The notes beneath the pieces were generated by a model. It saw only the letters and a program-made list of their open reading frames with translations. It ran no database searches and was not told the origin of the DNA. Source: Mytilisepta virgata (lineage: Eukaryota > Mollusca > Bivalvia > Mytilida > Mytilidae). Taken from it: a DNA stretch of 64,000 nt. This document shows positions 1-10,807 of the stretch, in pieces. Both the position numbers and the translations under genes were made by a program. Location: positions 68,866,314-68,930,313 of the forward strand of contig CM051521.1 in the NCBI GenBank assembly GCA_028015205.1, given 5' to 3'. The first letter of the stretch is position 1, and the number at the start of each line of letters is the position of its first letter.

Positions 1-735
1 ATTTAAAGCCCATACTAAAGCTACTTCTAGATTTAATTTTGGTTGATCTTCCAATATTTTTGCAACACAGTCATCAACCACAGCATGATTACGTTCACAA
101 ATACCATTCTGCCAAGGACTATAAGCAGCAGTATTCATTACATCAGTGTTCAGGTTAGCACACATATCACGGAAAATTTCATTTGCAAATTCACCACCAT
201 TGTCAGCTAGGAAACGCTTTGGAGGTCCCATTCCACTCCCTATCCACAGAGACATTATCTTGTCTGCTATGACATCTGGTGTTTTCCTTTTGATAACTGT
301 AGCCAGACTAAATCTTGTTGCAATATCAATTAAATGCAAAAAGTATGTGTTAGGTTTCCATTATTTTAAATCAACAGCAACCACTTCATTGAACTCTGTG
401 GCCAACGGAAGTGAGACAACTCGTCGAGCTGGAGTTTTCTTATATTTCTTGCTGACATCACAGCCTTCTGTTATTTCATCCACACAATCTAAATGTTCTT
501 TAGTATAACCACCTGCATCTTTCAACAAAGTTTTCAGTCTTTTAGCTGAAGGATGAGCAAACTCCTTATGTAGTTTTTCAATGATTTTGGTTTTGTCTTT
601 GGTCATTTGAGTTGATACAAGAGCAGCAGCAGTAACTTTAATATCAATTTTCAATTGATCTATTGGTACACAATAATGCCCTGAAGATGTGCACTGCAGT
701 TGAACATCTTTTCCAAATATATTGGCACTCATTTT
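1..735 (-). pseudogene. LTR-retrotransposon integrase region, broken, runs off window
   Basis: Reading the minus strand from 735 to 1, the frame encodes an integrase. An H-X4-H then C-X7-C zinc-binding region lies at about 600-450. A DDE core follows, with the first D just before 363, the second in an LADNGGEF motif near 195-220, and the E in an NGICERN motif near 80-105. The frame is interrupted by an in-frame TAA at 361-363 and is one frame away from the gag-protease frame upstream, so a frameshift lies near 735-740. It stays open to base 1, so the element continues outside the window. Integrase directly after protease, with no reverse transcriptase between them, is the Ty1/copia order (PR-IN-RT). 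I infer a copia-like lineage but cannot see the RT to confirm it. Confidence 0.75.
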
Positions 736-736
736 C

Positions 737-1939
737 GAGATCTACCTTCATTTTTGCTTTCTTCATAGTCCTTAACAACAATGGTATATCGCTCGTTACA
801 ACATCTGATTGAATTTCACATTCAACACCTGCAATAGCACATGAAAAAGTTACCTTCTTGGTTGATTGCAGAACTGTACCTCCACCAAATTTGAAAAGAG
901 TGTCACTTGGGTTTTCTACTACTTTTTCTCTTATAGAAGAGTCAGGGTAGTCTAAATAACATTTCATCCACGTTTCCCCTGCCACAGTTGAAGTACAAGC
1001 ACTGTCTAATATTGCTAAATTGGCAGATTCTGTCAAAAGAACAAGAGCTTCCTGTGACTTGTTGCCAGTAAACAACACAGCTTTTTCAACACCTTGATTT
1101 GCCTTGGCCATATTTTCATAAGAGTGTGGGCATTGCTTTACCAAATGTCTTATTGAATCACAACTGAGACAGCGTAGTGGCAAACCATCAGGTCCATTTG
1201 AATTGACAGATTTGTTGAATTTTGCTTTGTAATTAGAGTTGCTTTGTGGCCTATAATCACTTGCTCTATTTGTAGCTTGATTCCCTCTGAATCCTCTATC
1301 TCGTCCAAAACGATTCCTTGAATAATTTACCTCTTCATCGGCCATACATGCTGATTCCACTCTAATTCTGTCTCCCATATCTTTGCTAGCTTGCTGTCCA
1401 AAAAACGTTTTAAGAGAAGTTGGCATCTGCTTGAAGAGTGATTCAACTTGATCATAGTTGACACCGGTTAACACTAATTGTCGATCTTTCATTTCTAATT
1501 CTGAGTATTCTAACAATTTAAAGGCTAACACAGGCTGTGGCAGTTCCATTTTAAACTTTTTGGTTTTGTTATACAATTTCTCAAATTCTGTTACATACTC
1601 CTCCATTGAACTAACCTTACTTCGCCTAAATCTATCAAACTCAGAATATGCTTCATAAGCTTCACTTAACTCATCTTTTTTGAAAATTTTGTCCATAAAT
1701 TCAATGAGCTTATCTACGCCATCATCTGCATTTAAAGCTTCTAAACTTAAGTCGCTAAACACTTTATCTCGAATGGAATTTAGTCCTTCTTCAGGAAGTG
1801 ACAACGCTATCGCTATACCCATCTTGTTTTTGTCTAGATCAGTCAAGGCTTTCCATGCTTTAATTTCATCAATCCATCTGCTATAAGGCTTCTGTTCAGT
1901 AAATACAGGTGGTACTTTATAATTGACTGATGCTGCCAT
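737..1939 (-). pseudogene. LTR-retrotransposon gag-protease
   Basis: A long minus-strand frame of about 400 codons is best started at the ATG at 1937-1939, which follows a short AT-rich leader; an alternative ATG lies at 1955-1957. The first 200 residues form a helical gag-like region rich in Lys and Glu. A CCHC zinc knuckle (C-X2-C-X4-H-X4-C) sits about 260 residues in. About 45 residues further on is an aspartic-protease active site (ILDSACTSTV). The frame should pass into the integrase but shifts near 735-740, so gag and protease look intact while pol is out of frame. The region is head-to-head with the tyrosine-recombinase retroelement starting near 2278. Confidence 0.75.
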
Positions 1940-1943
1940 TTTA

Positions 1944-2053
1944 ACTCTACAGTACACTTCGCTAATCTACAATACACTTCGATAATCTACAATACACTTT
2001 GCTAATCTATAACAAACTTCGCTAATCTACAATACACTAAGCTAATCTACACT
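1944..2053. repeat. 20-bp tandem repeat, about 5.5 copies
   Basis: Imperfect 20-bp units of the form CTAATCTACAATACACTTCG run side by side just upstream of the gag start of the minus-strand retroelement. They lie where its 5' untranslated or LTR sequence would be. No second LTR copy is visible in the window for comparison. Confidence 0.8.
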
Positions 2054-2277
2054 AGGATGGTTGTCACTTTACTACACTAGAAATCACAACACTGAATAGG
2101 TCTATACGCTACAACAATGTTATTTCGCTACAAAAGTCACTTTCTAATCTGTTTTCTTCAAAATTGAATGATTCTCACACTCTGCTGCCATGTAAAACTT
2201 GATTGGTTGATAATATATTATAACTCCAGCTCCTGTGGAGATAAGAGTAAACATTACATAATATACAGATATAACAA
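2054..2277. other. junction between two opposed retroelements
   Basis: AT-rich sequence without a coding frame lies between the leader of the minus-strand LTR element and the 5'-truncated reverse transcriptase of the plus-strand element. It may hold remnants of an LTR of the first element, but I see no TG...CA ends with matching duplications. A TAA lies immediately before the first ATG of the following frame. Confidence 0.4.
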
Positions 2278-3186
2278 ATGACTAAAAATTGTTTTATGGG
2301 TTCTATTGACTTGAGGGATGCTTATTACTCTATTAAGATCTCCCCGCAAGATAGAAAGTATTTACGGTTTATTTGGAGAAATACTCTTTATCAGTTTACT
2401 GCTTGCCCAAATGGTTATGCTGCAGGGCCACGCCTGTTTACTAAATTACTTAAGCCAGTGTATGTTAACTTGCGTTCTAAAGGATTTCTTTCTGTAGCGT
2501 ACATAGACGATTCTTACCTCCAAGGTTCCACTTACGATGAGTGTTTAAGTAATATTATTTGTACCAAAAATTTATTTACAGATTTAGGTTTTTTAGTACA
2601 TCCAGACAAATCAGTTTTTATTCCTCAACAATACATTACATTTCTGAGATTTGTTTTGAATTCAGTTACTATGACAGTATCTTTGACTAAGGATAAAACT
2701 GAAAAATTTTTCTTCTCCGTGAAAAAATTCAAAGGCACTTGTAATAACTCATTTACAATTAGAAATGTAGCTGAACTTATTGGTATGCTTATTTCTTATA
2801 GTGTGGCTTTACCTTTAGGAATGTTGTATACACGAATTTTAGAAAGGGAAAAGGCTGAGGCCCTTGTTTTAGTAAAAGGAGATTTTAATGCATTTATGAC
2901 ATTATCACAAACTGCTTTGATGGATATTGATTGGTGGTGTAATCATATCGTTAACTGTTCAGCCCCAGTTAATAGACCTCATCCTTCAGTAACTTTAACT
3001 ACCGATGCAGCTTTAATTGGCTGGGGGGCTGAATTTGATGGGAATGATACAGGTGGACATTGGTCTACTCAAGAACTGCGATTTAGTAATAATAACATTA
3101 ATTATCTAGAACTGTTAGCTATATATTTGGGAATGAAATGTTATTTAAAGCTTATTTGTGGAAAACGTGAAATTTTTTTCGAATAA
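2278..3186 (+). pseudogene. DIRS/Ngaro-type reverse transcriptase-RNase H, 5'-truncated
   Basis: The frame begins inside the reverse transcriptase domain at a SIDLRDAYYSI motif, so the palm N-terminus and any gag are missing. The catalytic YIDD motif follows near 2500-2512. RNase H begins near 2995 with a TTDAALIGWGA motif and continues through an YLELLAI segment. The frame ends at 3184-3186, just after a T7 run, while the RNase H sequence continues in the frame that overlaps from 3158; this is a frameshift. The sequence style and the recombinase downstream place it with tyrosine-recombinase retroelements (order DIRS). Confidence 0.85.
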
Positions 3187-3685
3187 TGCTACTGCAGTAG
3201 CTTATATTAATAATTTTGGTTGCACAAAATCTGTGATTTGTAATGCTATAGCCAGAGATATTTGGACGCTGGCTGATGTTAATGATGTTTGGTGTACTGC
3301 AGTTCATTTACCTGGCATAGATAATATTACAGCAGATAGAGAAAGTAGATTAGTGCGCGATTAGACTGAATGGATGCTTAATAAAACTATTTTTCAAAAG
3401 ATTTTAAATTTGGGTAATGGACCTAGCATAGATTTATTTGCATCTAGACTTAATTTTCAGCTAGAAAAGTTTGTAAGTTGGAAGGCTGATCCTTTAGCTT
3501 TACATATAGATGCTTTTACAATGTGCTGGACTGACTTAAACTTTTATGCTTTTCCACCTTTCAGCCTAGTGGACAAAGTTTGTCAAAAAATAATAGCAGA
3601 CAAAGCAGAAGTCCATCTTCAGAAAACAAGGTCTTTCCGAAAGAATTATTTCAATCCTTTTAAAATCTTGGCGTCCTTCAACTAA
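3158..3685 (+). pseudogene. DIRS/Ngaro-type RNase H C-terminus and connection region, broken
   Basis: This continues RNase H in a shifted frame, with a SNNATAVAYINNFG motif near 3182-3225. It is interrupted by an in-frame TAG at 3362-3364 and continues in the same frame to 3685 with a PSIDLFASR motif typical of the RT-RH to recombinase linker. Past about 3610 the expected homology is lost, which suggests a deletion or another frameshift before the recombinase. Confidence 0.75.
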
Positions 3686-4563
3686 TAAACAGTATACATA
3701 TTCTGAGATGGAACAATTATGTACAGGAACATGATATTGATTTTTTTAAACCAAGTATTGTAGATGTTTTGGAATTTTTTACCTTGTTTTTTGATAGTGG
3801 TTGCGGTTATAGTGCACTAAATACAGCACGTTCTGCTTTGTCTTCTTTTATCAGTGTAAATAATTTGCCAGTAGGGCAACATAGCTTAGTAAAAAGATTT
3901 ATGAAAGGAGCGTTTAATATAAAACCCTCCTTTCCTTGTTATACTTTTACATGGGACGTCAAATTGGTTTTGGATTTTCTTAAATCTATGGACAATTTTG
4001 ATAACATTACTTTGAAATATTTAACTCTTAAATTGACAATGCTGGTAGCATTGGTATCGGGACAGCGTTGTCAGACTTTGCATGGTTTGAATTTGGATAA
4101 TTTAGATATTTTTAGTGATAAAGCTGTTTTTAATATTACTGAACTGCTGAAACATTCTAGACCGGGAGTTCATATAAAACCCATTGAATTGAAACGTTAT
4201 TCACAAGACAAAGATTTATGTGTAGTTACAGCTTTGGAAGTGTACATTCATAGAACTGCACACTTGCAAAATGATAATCCTTTTTTGTTTATATCGTATT
4301 TGAAACCTTACAATAGAGCTTCATGTAACACCATTTCGAGATGGATCAAAAATGTGTTATGTTTATCTGGGATTAATACAGACATTTTCAAAGCTCATAG
4401 TACTAGATCCTCTGCTACTAGTGCTGCTTTTAGCGCTGGTGTTCCTATAGCTGATATCTTAAAGACAGCTGGATGGACTAGTGAAAGTACTTTTGCAAGA
4501 TATTACAACAAACCTGTTGTGTTGTGTTTTGGAGATGAAGTTGTTACTTCAGATGCCATTTAG
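3664..4563 (+). pseudogene. DIRS/Ngaro-type tyrosine recombinase
   Basis: A recombinase-like N-terminus is readable from about 3664 in one frame and shifts near 3718 into the frame that then stays open to the TAG at 4561-4563. Catalytic landmarks are present: first Arg in a SGQRCQTL motif near 4057-4080, the second-box HSTRSS near 4396-4412, a GW before the last helix, and the nucleophile Tyr in an FARYY motif near 4492-4507. From 3769 to the end the domain is uninterrupted. It would have integrated the circular DNA copy. No methyltransferase domain is visible, so Ngaro-like and DIRS1-like membership cannot be separated here. Confidence 0.8.
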
Positions 4564-4663
4564 GTAGATATAGTTTTGTTTATTTTAATTGTTTTCTTAA
4601 TTGTGTAGTGGATCTACTTTAAATATCTCACATTATCACATTTGTCACCTTGCATTGAAAGAG

Positions 4664-4938
4664 AATTGTTTAATTAAACGATACTTACCTGTAAGTTGAA
4701 GTTTGATTTAGATTCTCTGAAATGCAAGGTGACATTGAATGTGATCATGTGCCCACCTCACCCTCCCTTTAATTTTATGAAGGCTAGTTATATATCCAAT
4801 GCACAATTACTTTTAAGTCTGATGGGTCTCTGGGAGCTAGTTCATAATCTCACATGATCACATTCAATGTCACCTTGCATTTCAGAGAATCTAAATCAAA
4901 CTTCAACTTACAGGTAAGTATCGTTTAATTAAACAATT
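4664..4938. repeat. perfect 88-bp inverted repeat with 99-bp spacer
   Basis: Bases 4664-4751 and 4851-4938 are exact reverse complements over 88 bp. They start and end at AATTGTTTAATTAAACGATA and its complement. A diverged partial third copy of the arm's inner part (TCACCTTGCATT...) lies at 4640-4665 in direct orientation with the right arm. The position right behind the recombinase gene suggests terminal or complementary repeats of the DIRS-type element. Confidence 0.85.
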
Positions 4939-5480
4939 TTGTGTCCATATGCATACTCGGGTGAGACATGTAGTGTGCCCACTCTTGTTCAATCACCTAA
5001 ATATCTAAGAACTTTCACTACTTACATGTGTTAGGACCTTTGATTATTTACATGTATGTGGAAGAGGAAATCTCAAATGATAGGAATGAAGACGTTGCCA
5101 TTATGCCATACAGGCTTCCTGGAGATATCGCTTGCCATATTAACAATTTTTGTTGTTGACAAATTTGATATTTAACTGGTCAAATGAAATATTATTGGCA
5201 TTGTGTAGTATAAATATCAGGATTGTCGATGACTGCCCTCATATTGCAATTTAAAGTAAAACAGGCATAAATCGATCAACAATGCAGTTTTTGATCGTAT
5301 GTTGGTTTGAATGGGGATGATTTCTACAGAACACAGACAAGAGAATTATTTAAGACTACCATTTTAAGAAATGTAGGGGTGGGTCCTAGTAAAATACCAC
5401 ACAATTTGTGTTTTCAAAGACTTTATTTTTTACAAAAATGTGAGGCCAATTTCTATATGAACCTACTCCTTTCTAAATAG
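4939..5480. other. no recognisable feature
   Basis: AT-rich sequence with no long frame or repeat that I recognise. It should hold or precede the upstream intron of the HELLS-like gene; the TTCTAAATAG acceptor of the first visible exon is at its end. I found no convincing N-terminal exon. Confidence 0.4.
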
Positions 5481-5663
5481 GTGTGGAAAGATTTAGATGA
5501 AGAGGATCGAGAACATCGGTACCAAAGGTTACAGTTTTTGTTAAGTAAGAGTAACCTTTATACACAATATCTGTTATCAAGAATGGAGAAACAGAAAGAA
5601 GAACAAGGCAAAAGGGCAGACAGGATAAAAAAGAAAAAGGAAAAAGAAGATAAAAAGAAAGAG
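5481..5663 (+). CDS. HELLS: HELLS-like exon: N-terminal coiled coil
   Basis: Exon of 61 codons flanked by an AG acceptor (5479-5480) and a GT donor (5664-5665), phase 0 at its 3' end. It encodes a charged helix with a HRYQRLQFLLSKSNLYTQYL core followed by a run of Lys and Glu. This matches the coiled coil ahead of the SNF2 domain in HELLS/LSH, the remodeller that helps DNA methylation and heterochromatin formation at repeats (with CDCA7 in vertebrates). No initiator ATG is in this exon, so at least one exon lies upstream. The assignment to HELLS rests mainly on the ATPase exons further along; this one fits by phase, order and sequence. Confidence 0.85.
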
Positions 5664-6350
5664 GTAACATATGTGTTAAATTTTCAGCCATATACTTGTC
5701 TTGTGACCTTTACTTGGTTTTAATGGTTTATTTACTCATAAACATTTCTAAAATTTGCATCACATTTTTGCAAATAAGCAACTGATGAACTGTAATACCT
5801 AGGCCCATCGTATTTGGTTTATGGGTACTTATTAATGGGTGACATGCCATTCTGCCACCTATTACCCGACCTTGACCTAAATTTCATTTTAGAGCAACTT
5901 TAATCTCATTATTGTGATTAAGTACTGTACTACATTATTTAATCTGTAGAAGTTCTTGGTGGGTTTTTCCAGTCTGACACTTGTCACCTGATATATTACA
6001 TCTAATCCCTCACTGTCTTTGGGATGATATATAGGCCAGGCGGCCAAAAAATTTTGGTTTTTATCGGTCGTTACAATACTATCTATAAATCAAATAAATC
6101 AGTATGTAGTTTAAATATGATTTTTATGCCCCGCCTGTAAGGTTTAAGGTAGTTTTTCATGAAGGAATTATGGTATCATCATGAAACTTTGTACATGGAT
6201 AGCTTGTGATATGAACAGCAGCATTTTGATGCGAAAAACGGATGCTGTGACCTTGAAGTCATGGGTCATCGACTTTGAATTTCTTATAGAATTTCAATAT
6301 TTGAATCCAGGTTAAGGTTCAGGTTGAAGGTAATTTTTCATGAAGTACTT
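5664..6350. other. intron with decayed interspersed repeats
   Basis: Non-coding. It contains pieces of a mollusc-type repeat that recurs at 59220-59455 and 62340-62460 (segments reading 'TACCTAGGCC' and 'GACCTTGACCT'). It also holds an ATGCCCCGCCTG-type repeat start near 6126 with no clear far end. Confidence 0.4.
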
Positions 6351-6495
6351 CAGACCTGATTTTCTTTCGCTTTAAAGCGGAATTCCGCTTTTGGAAGTCC
6401 GGATTTTTCCATTACGGTTCCTTTATTATACGTAGTAAAATGGCTGCCGAAGTGTGATTTCCGCTCTTTTTTCCCTGTTGTCAAAATCAGGTCTG
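6351..6495. mobile_element. 145-bp MITE with 13-bp TIRs and 6-bp target duplication
   Basis: Ends are exact 13-bp inverted repeats (CAGACCTGATTTT and its complement). GTACTT directly abuts both ends (6345-6350 and 6496-6501), which looks like a target-site duplication. There is no coding capacity, so it is a non-autonomous DNA transposon. The superfamily is not clear from a 6-bp duplication. Confidence 0.8.
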
Positions 6496-6590
6496 GTACT
6501 TAGAGATATTATTTCATCTACCCTTTCTTTAGGGACTTCAAAGTCAACAATATACACATGTAATTCTATTTACTAAATACTTACATCATT

Positions 6591-6611
6591 GGGGGGGGGG
6601 GGGGGGGGGGG
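6591..6611. repeat. G21 homopolymer
   Basis: An uninterrupted run of 21 G sits directly against the left end of the probable solo LTR. Its last five bases may be one copy of that LTR's target duplication. Run length in the assembly may be unreliable. Confidence 0.9.
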
Positions 6612-7227
6612 TGTTACGGCCGAAATCACCTTTTAAATTGTAGTCAACAAAAGACACAAATCAATAATAAAATTTAACAAGATTTATTTTATACAAGTTT
6701 ACAAAAAATATTACACAAAATAAAATGTCAACTTAACTGTTCAAAATCCTATGTCTTTTCTTTGTCCGGAATTATTCTCGTCACTGTTGCGGGAATCCAA
6801 ACGGAATATTATATCCAATCAGTCACAATCTAGTATGATGTAACGTAAATAAAAGTGTGTCAAGTATGATGTGTGAAACGTAAATAAGTGTCAATCCAAC
6901 AGCTGAGAACACAAGAATGTTATTGTGTGGTCCGATATATTCTGTTCTGAAAGTCTAACTTTCTTGTCCGCATATATATTGTAGAACGGAAACTTCTGGA
7001 ATACGGTAGAAGTTTGAATTACACCAGAATTATTACGTAAGTCAAATAGAAAGTTCTAGTCACTCCATCAGTATCTATTATTGTTCCAGTGATTTCTAAA
7101 CTGCGCAGTTATAACATTATTTGGTAAACAACTATAAGTATTATGTAAACATATTATACATGTTATAAGGCTACGCAAAACAAATTAGGCCAAGATAAAT
7201 AAATATAATAATTACAATATCATAACA
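6612..7227. mobile_element. probable solo LTR (616 bp)
   Basis: The segment begins TGTTACGG and ends ATAACA, giving the TG...CA termini of an LTR with a 5-bp inverted TGTTA/TAACA. It is flanked by GGGGG on the left (end of a G21 run) and by exactly five G on the right (7228-7232), a 5-bp target duplication. There is no internal coding. An AATAAA-type signal read from the minus strand lies about 60 bp from that strand's end, which hints at minus orientation. The homopolymer target makes the duplication less specific than usual. Confidence 0.65.
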
Positions 7228-7486
7228 GGGGGCATGTAGTGTAAATTGGACACATATATACTTTTTACATGTATGTCTTATTAAACTTTCATAATGTATG
7301 TGATCTTTTATTTTTCAAAAAAGTGAGAATGTCCAGAAAGGTTTTAGGATTTGGGATTCTGGAACATACATTGACAAATGGATGTAAGATGTTTCATGTG
7401 TTATGGACAAGGTGCTTTGAAGAACAACAACAAATTTTACTAATAGATATTTCTGTTATTTTGCAAGTTCACCTCTTTGTTTTCAG

Positions 7487-7721
7487 GAAGAGAAAAAAAT
7501 AGCAGTAAATAACACTAGCAGCAAGACCATTAAAGAAGAACTTTCAAGCAATTCAGAAACTCTTCTTTTATCCATTACGAATTCTACAGGTCTGTTCACA
7601 TCTGAGCGGAACAACAAAGAAACACCAACAACTAACTCAATTTCTACAACAGGTCCAAGAAGGACCACCAGAGGAAATAAACCTGGTACTCCAAATTCTC
7701 AGGATAGTCAGAGTAGTCAAG
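7487..7721 (+). CDS. HELLS: HELLS-like exon: Ser/Thr-rich linker
   Basis: This exon begins after TTTTCAG and ends at CAAG before GTACAAG. It is open in the phase required by the preceding exon and leaves phase 1 for the next. The 78 codons are rich in Ser, Thr, Asn and Lys, with an RRTTRGNK basic patch. This low-complexity stretch corresponds in position to the poorly conserved linker between the coiled coil and ATPase of HELLS. Phase fit supports the exon better than sequence similarity does. Confidence 0.7.
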
Positions 7722-7756
7722 GTACAAGTATATCATCTTTGGAGACTCATTAGAAT

Positions 7757-7937
7757 TTTTATGCCCCCAACGTACATTTGTAGGTGATGGCGGCATAAAG
7801 TGTTAAACATCTCCAACCATTCTTCAATCCAAATTGATTTCATCAATATAACTTGGGTTTTCCTTGGCCTAATTGTTTGTTATACTTCATTGAATTAAAT
7901 TATACATTTTATTATACCCCACACAACAAAGTTGCAT

Positions 7938-7970
<33 letters not shown>

Positions 7971-8376
7971 ATCCTGTTCTTGTGAGCGCAACTTCTCTGA
8001 AACCACACTCAACAGAATTTCATGTTACTTTGTAGTTAATAAGGACACTCTTTAGATGTGCATATCGAGAGGAGATTTTGATTCAATTTTTTTTCTAGTA
8101 GTTATGCCCCTTTGACCTTAGATTTTGCCCAAAATATACCAGTGAAACAGTTTGTCAGTGCAACCTCTCTTAAACAACACAACAGAATTTCATGAAACTT
8201 TGTAGTTTATTAAGGTATATATTCCCAACATGCCACCATTCAAATGAGGATTAAGATGTGAAGGTAAGAATTTGATAGTGTACATTATACTTGTTAAGTG
8301 AGATTTTGTTTGACCAGTGACAATATGGAGGCGTGGGGTATGTGAGCGTACTGTGGATGGGATAATCCCTACCCCT
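7757..8376 (+). mobile_element. two hairpin-ended repeats (ATGCCCCC type and ATACCCCAC type)
   Basis: A short hairpin repeat starts at 7757 (TTTTATGCC paired with GGCATAAA at 7792-7799). A second element starts near 7911 with a hairpin pairing TATACCC with GGGTATA, then a CCGTCCGTCAGTC tract and a body with 'CTCTGAAACCAC' units. ATACCCCAC (7914-7922) recurs inverted as GTGGGGTAT at 8333-8341. A small hairpin GGGATAATCCC follows at 8359-8369. The layout is the same as the main AGCTCACCTG family but with unrelated terminal sequence. Confidence 0.6.
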
Positions 8377-8904
8377 CCATTTTATAAATGTTCAGATATT
8401 TGAAAAAGACAATAAACCAGAATGTGTGCCACAGCCAAACTTTAATGCAGTAAACTATGGCCAATCAACTTAAAGATCTTGTATGAAACTGTTAGAGCCT
8501 GTTGGAAACAAAGTTGACAGCGATGGTTCCTCTTTCAGAAGTCTATCCTACGACTTGGATGGATACCACAGCTAAAGTTAGTTCAACAAAGAACCATGGT
8601 AAAATTCTCTAAAATATCTTGAACCAAAGTTGCCAACAATAGTCCTTAAGTGGTCTTCTTTCATATTTGATTACCGTTAAAACCGGTAATTAAGCCGCAG
8701 GTTTTTTTTTCTGTCATTGTCCCTGCGTGTTATACTCAGGTGCGCTTTATGTATGTATTTTTTCTGTGTTTCAGGGACAAGCGTGAAAAAAATATATCTG
8801 GATTTTTTCATGGAGACCGTCAGAAGATTGTCAAGTACTTGTAGTGACTTGATAAATTGTTGATGTGCCATACTTTGTTATGAATAAATATATTTACTTG
8901 AGCA

Positions 8905-9275
8905 TTTGTTCTTTATTTCATTGTTGGGTTACGAAGTTGACAACCATGTGTTCAAATGAATTCGAATTGTTACATAAACAAAGAAAGATAACCGTGTTTG
9001 TAAAGAGGTACCATACAGGATATTATTTGTGTATTTACCATAAAGATGTAGCTGTTTGTTGTTTTAAAATATATTACTTTATTTCCTCCTAAAGAAAATA
9101 ATAAAGACATTGATTGTTTATTTCCAATATTCCAAGTTTCTTTTAAAAACGAAGTTGATGATAACCATGTTTTGAAATGAACTCAGGTGTTACAAAAACA
9201 AAGAACGATAACCGTGTGTGAAAAGAGGCACCATATAGGATATACTATTGAGGAGTAACTGCTTGTTGTTTAATT
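8905..9275. repeat. diverged direct repeat inside the pogo element
   Basis: Two copies of about 180-230 bp share the order 'GAAGTTGA...CCATGT', 'ACAAAGAA.GATAACCGTG', 'AAGAGG.ACCATA.AGGATAT' and 'GCTTGTTG'. They lie in the non-coding segment downstream of the transposase gene. Confidence 0.65.
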
Positions 9276-9514
9276 GTGTTTCAAATTGAAATATCTTGAT
9301 GAAATATTGTAACCACACATAATCAGATATTTGAAATAAAAAAAGAAAATTCAGTTTCATAATTTAATATGCCAAGACAAGTTCAACAATAACAGATAAA
9401 TTACATATACCGGTATTAGATATAAATATAACAAGTCAAGCATAATAAATTATTATCTTTAGGAAAAGCACTAAAAGTTTGTATTCAGCACAAATGTTCA
9501 TAAATTGTTGCATT

Positions 9515-10807
9515 CTAGTCTTCTGAGTCGCTGAAACCATCAAAATCTTCATCTTCTGTGTCGGAGTGGAACAGCTCTGCTAATTCTGGTGTGATCCTGG
9601 TGTCCATGTTGATGAGAGGCTCGTCGTCTTCACTCTCAGAATCGGTTTCAACCATCGGAGCATCTTCTTTGTAGGCGAATATTTCAGCTTTCTTGAACCC
9701 GTTAACGACACATGTCTTAGGTACGGACTTTGCTGAGTCAACAACCCATGTAGCTACCTCTGCTAGTGTGGCACGACGAAGTCTTCCTGTTGCTGTGAAG
9801 GATTTTTCCCCTGATGTCATCCACTCCTCCTACTGGCTTCTCATACGCATCTTGAAGGTGCGGTTGACACTGATATCTAACGGTTGCAATAACTTTGTCA
9901 TTCCACCTGGTATGACTGCTGGAGTGGTGTTTACTGTCTCCAAAACGTCTTTCACTTCTTTGGTGATATGGGCTCTCATGCTGTCCATGACGAGGAGGGC
10001 TCTACTGCTGTGGAAAAAACCACCTGGACGTTTCACGAAACATTCTGTGATCCAGGATTTCATCATATCAATGTCCATCCACCCCTTCTCGTTCACTTTG
10101 ATGACGATGCCTTTTGGGAAGTTCTCTTTTGGCATGGTCTTCCTTTTGAAGATGAGCATTGGTGGTAAGAGGAATCCAGAGGCGGTACACGATAGTACAC
10201 AGGTGAAGCTGGCTTTTTCGTGGCCGGTGATCTTGATGCTAATGGTTTTTGTACCACGTTTTTCTACTGTCCTATTAAGTGGCATGTCAAAAGTTAGTGG
10301 GACCTCGTCCATGTTGATGACTGAGTCTGGACTTATGTTGTATTCTGCAACTTTGTCTATGCAGTACGCTCTGAAGTTGACAAGTTTCTCCTCGAAGTCG
10401 GCAGGAAGAGTCTGGCAAACAGTAGTTCTGGATCTTAAGGATAACTGTTTCCTGCGCATAAAACGTAAGCACCAGGAAGGGCCTCATTGGAAATCTACTA
10501 TGTCTAGCTCTTTGGCAGCGGCAATGGCCTTCAGACGTATCTGGGTAGTACTAACGCCACGAAGTGATGCTCTCTGTTCGAGGATCCAGCTCTCAACCTT
10601 GTCTTCTATGGCAGGCCACCTTGGCTTATGACCCCTGTTGGCACGCTTAGATTTCTTAGTCAGTCTTAGTTGATCTTGTTTTCTCCAGGAGCGTACCATG
10701 GACTCATTGATAGTGTAGTTGCGAGCTGCAGCTCGGTTGCCATTCTCTTTAGCATATTTCACGGCCTCTAGCTTGAAAGCGGCGGTATAACTCTTTCTTG
10801 GTGGCAT
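9515..10807 (-). pseudogene. pogo-family transposase with two in-frame stops
   Basis: One continuous minus-strand frame of 431 codons runs from the ATG at 10805-10807 to the stop at 9515. It is broken only by TGA at 10484-10486 and TAG at 9830-9832; all three pieces share the same frame. The N-terminus is a helix-turn-helix (NRAAARNYTINESMVRSWRK, Brinker/CENP-B-like). The catalytic domain has the first Asp in INMDEVPLTFD, the second in LLVMDSMRAH and the third in LLQPLDISVN, the DDD arrangement of pogo transposases. The C-terminal tail is very acidic (Asp/Glu/Ser). Codon usage is GC-richer than the surroundings. Two nonsense changes and no frameshift point to recent inactivation. Confidence 0.88.
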
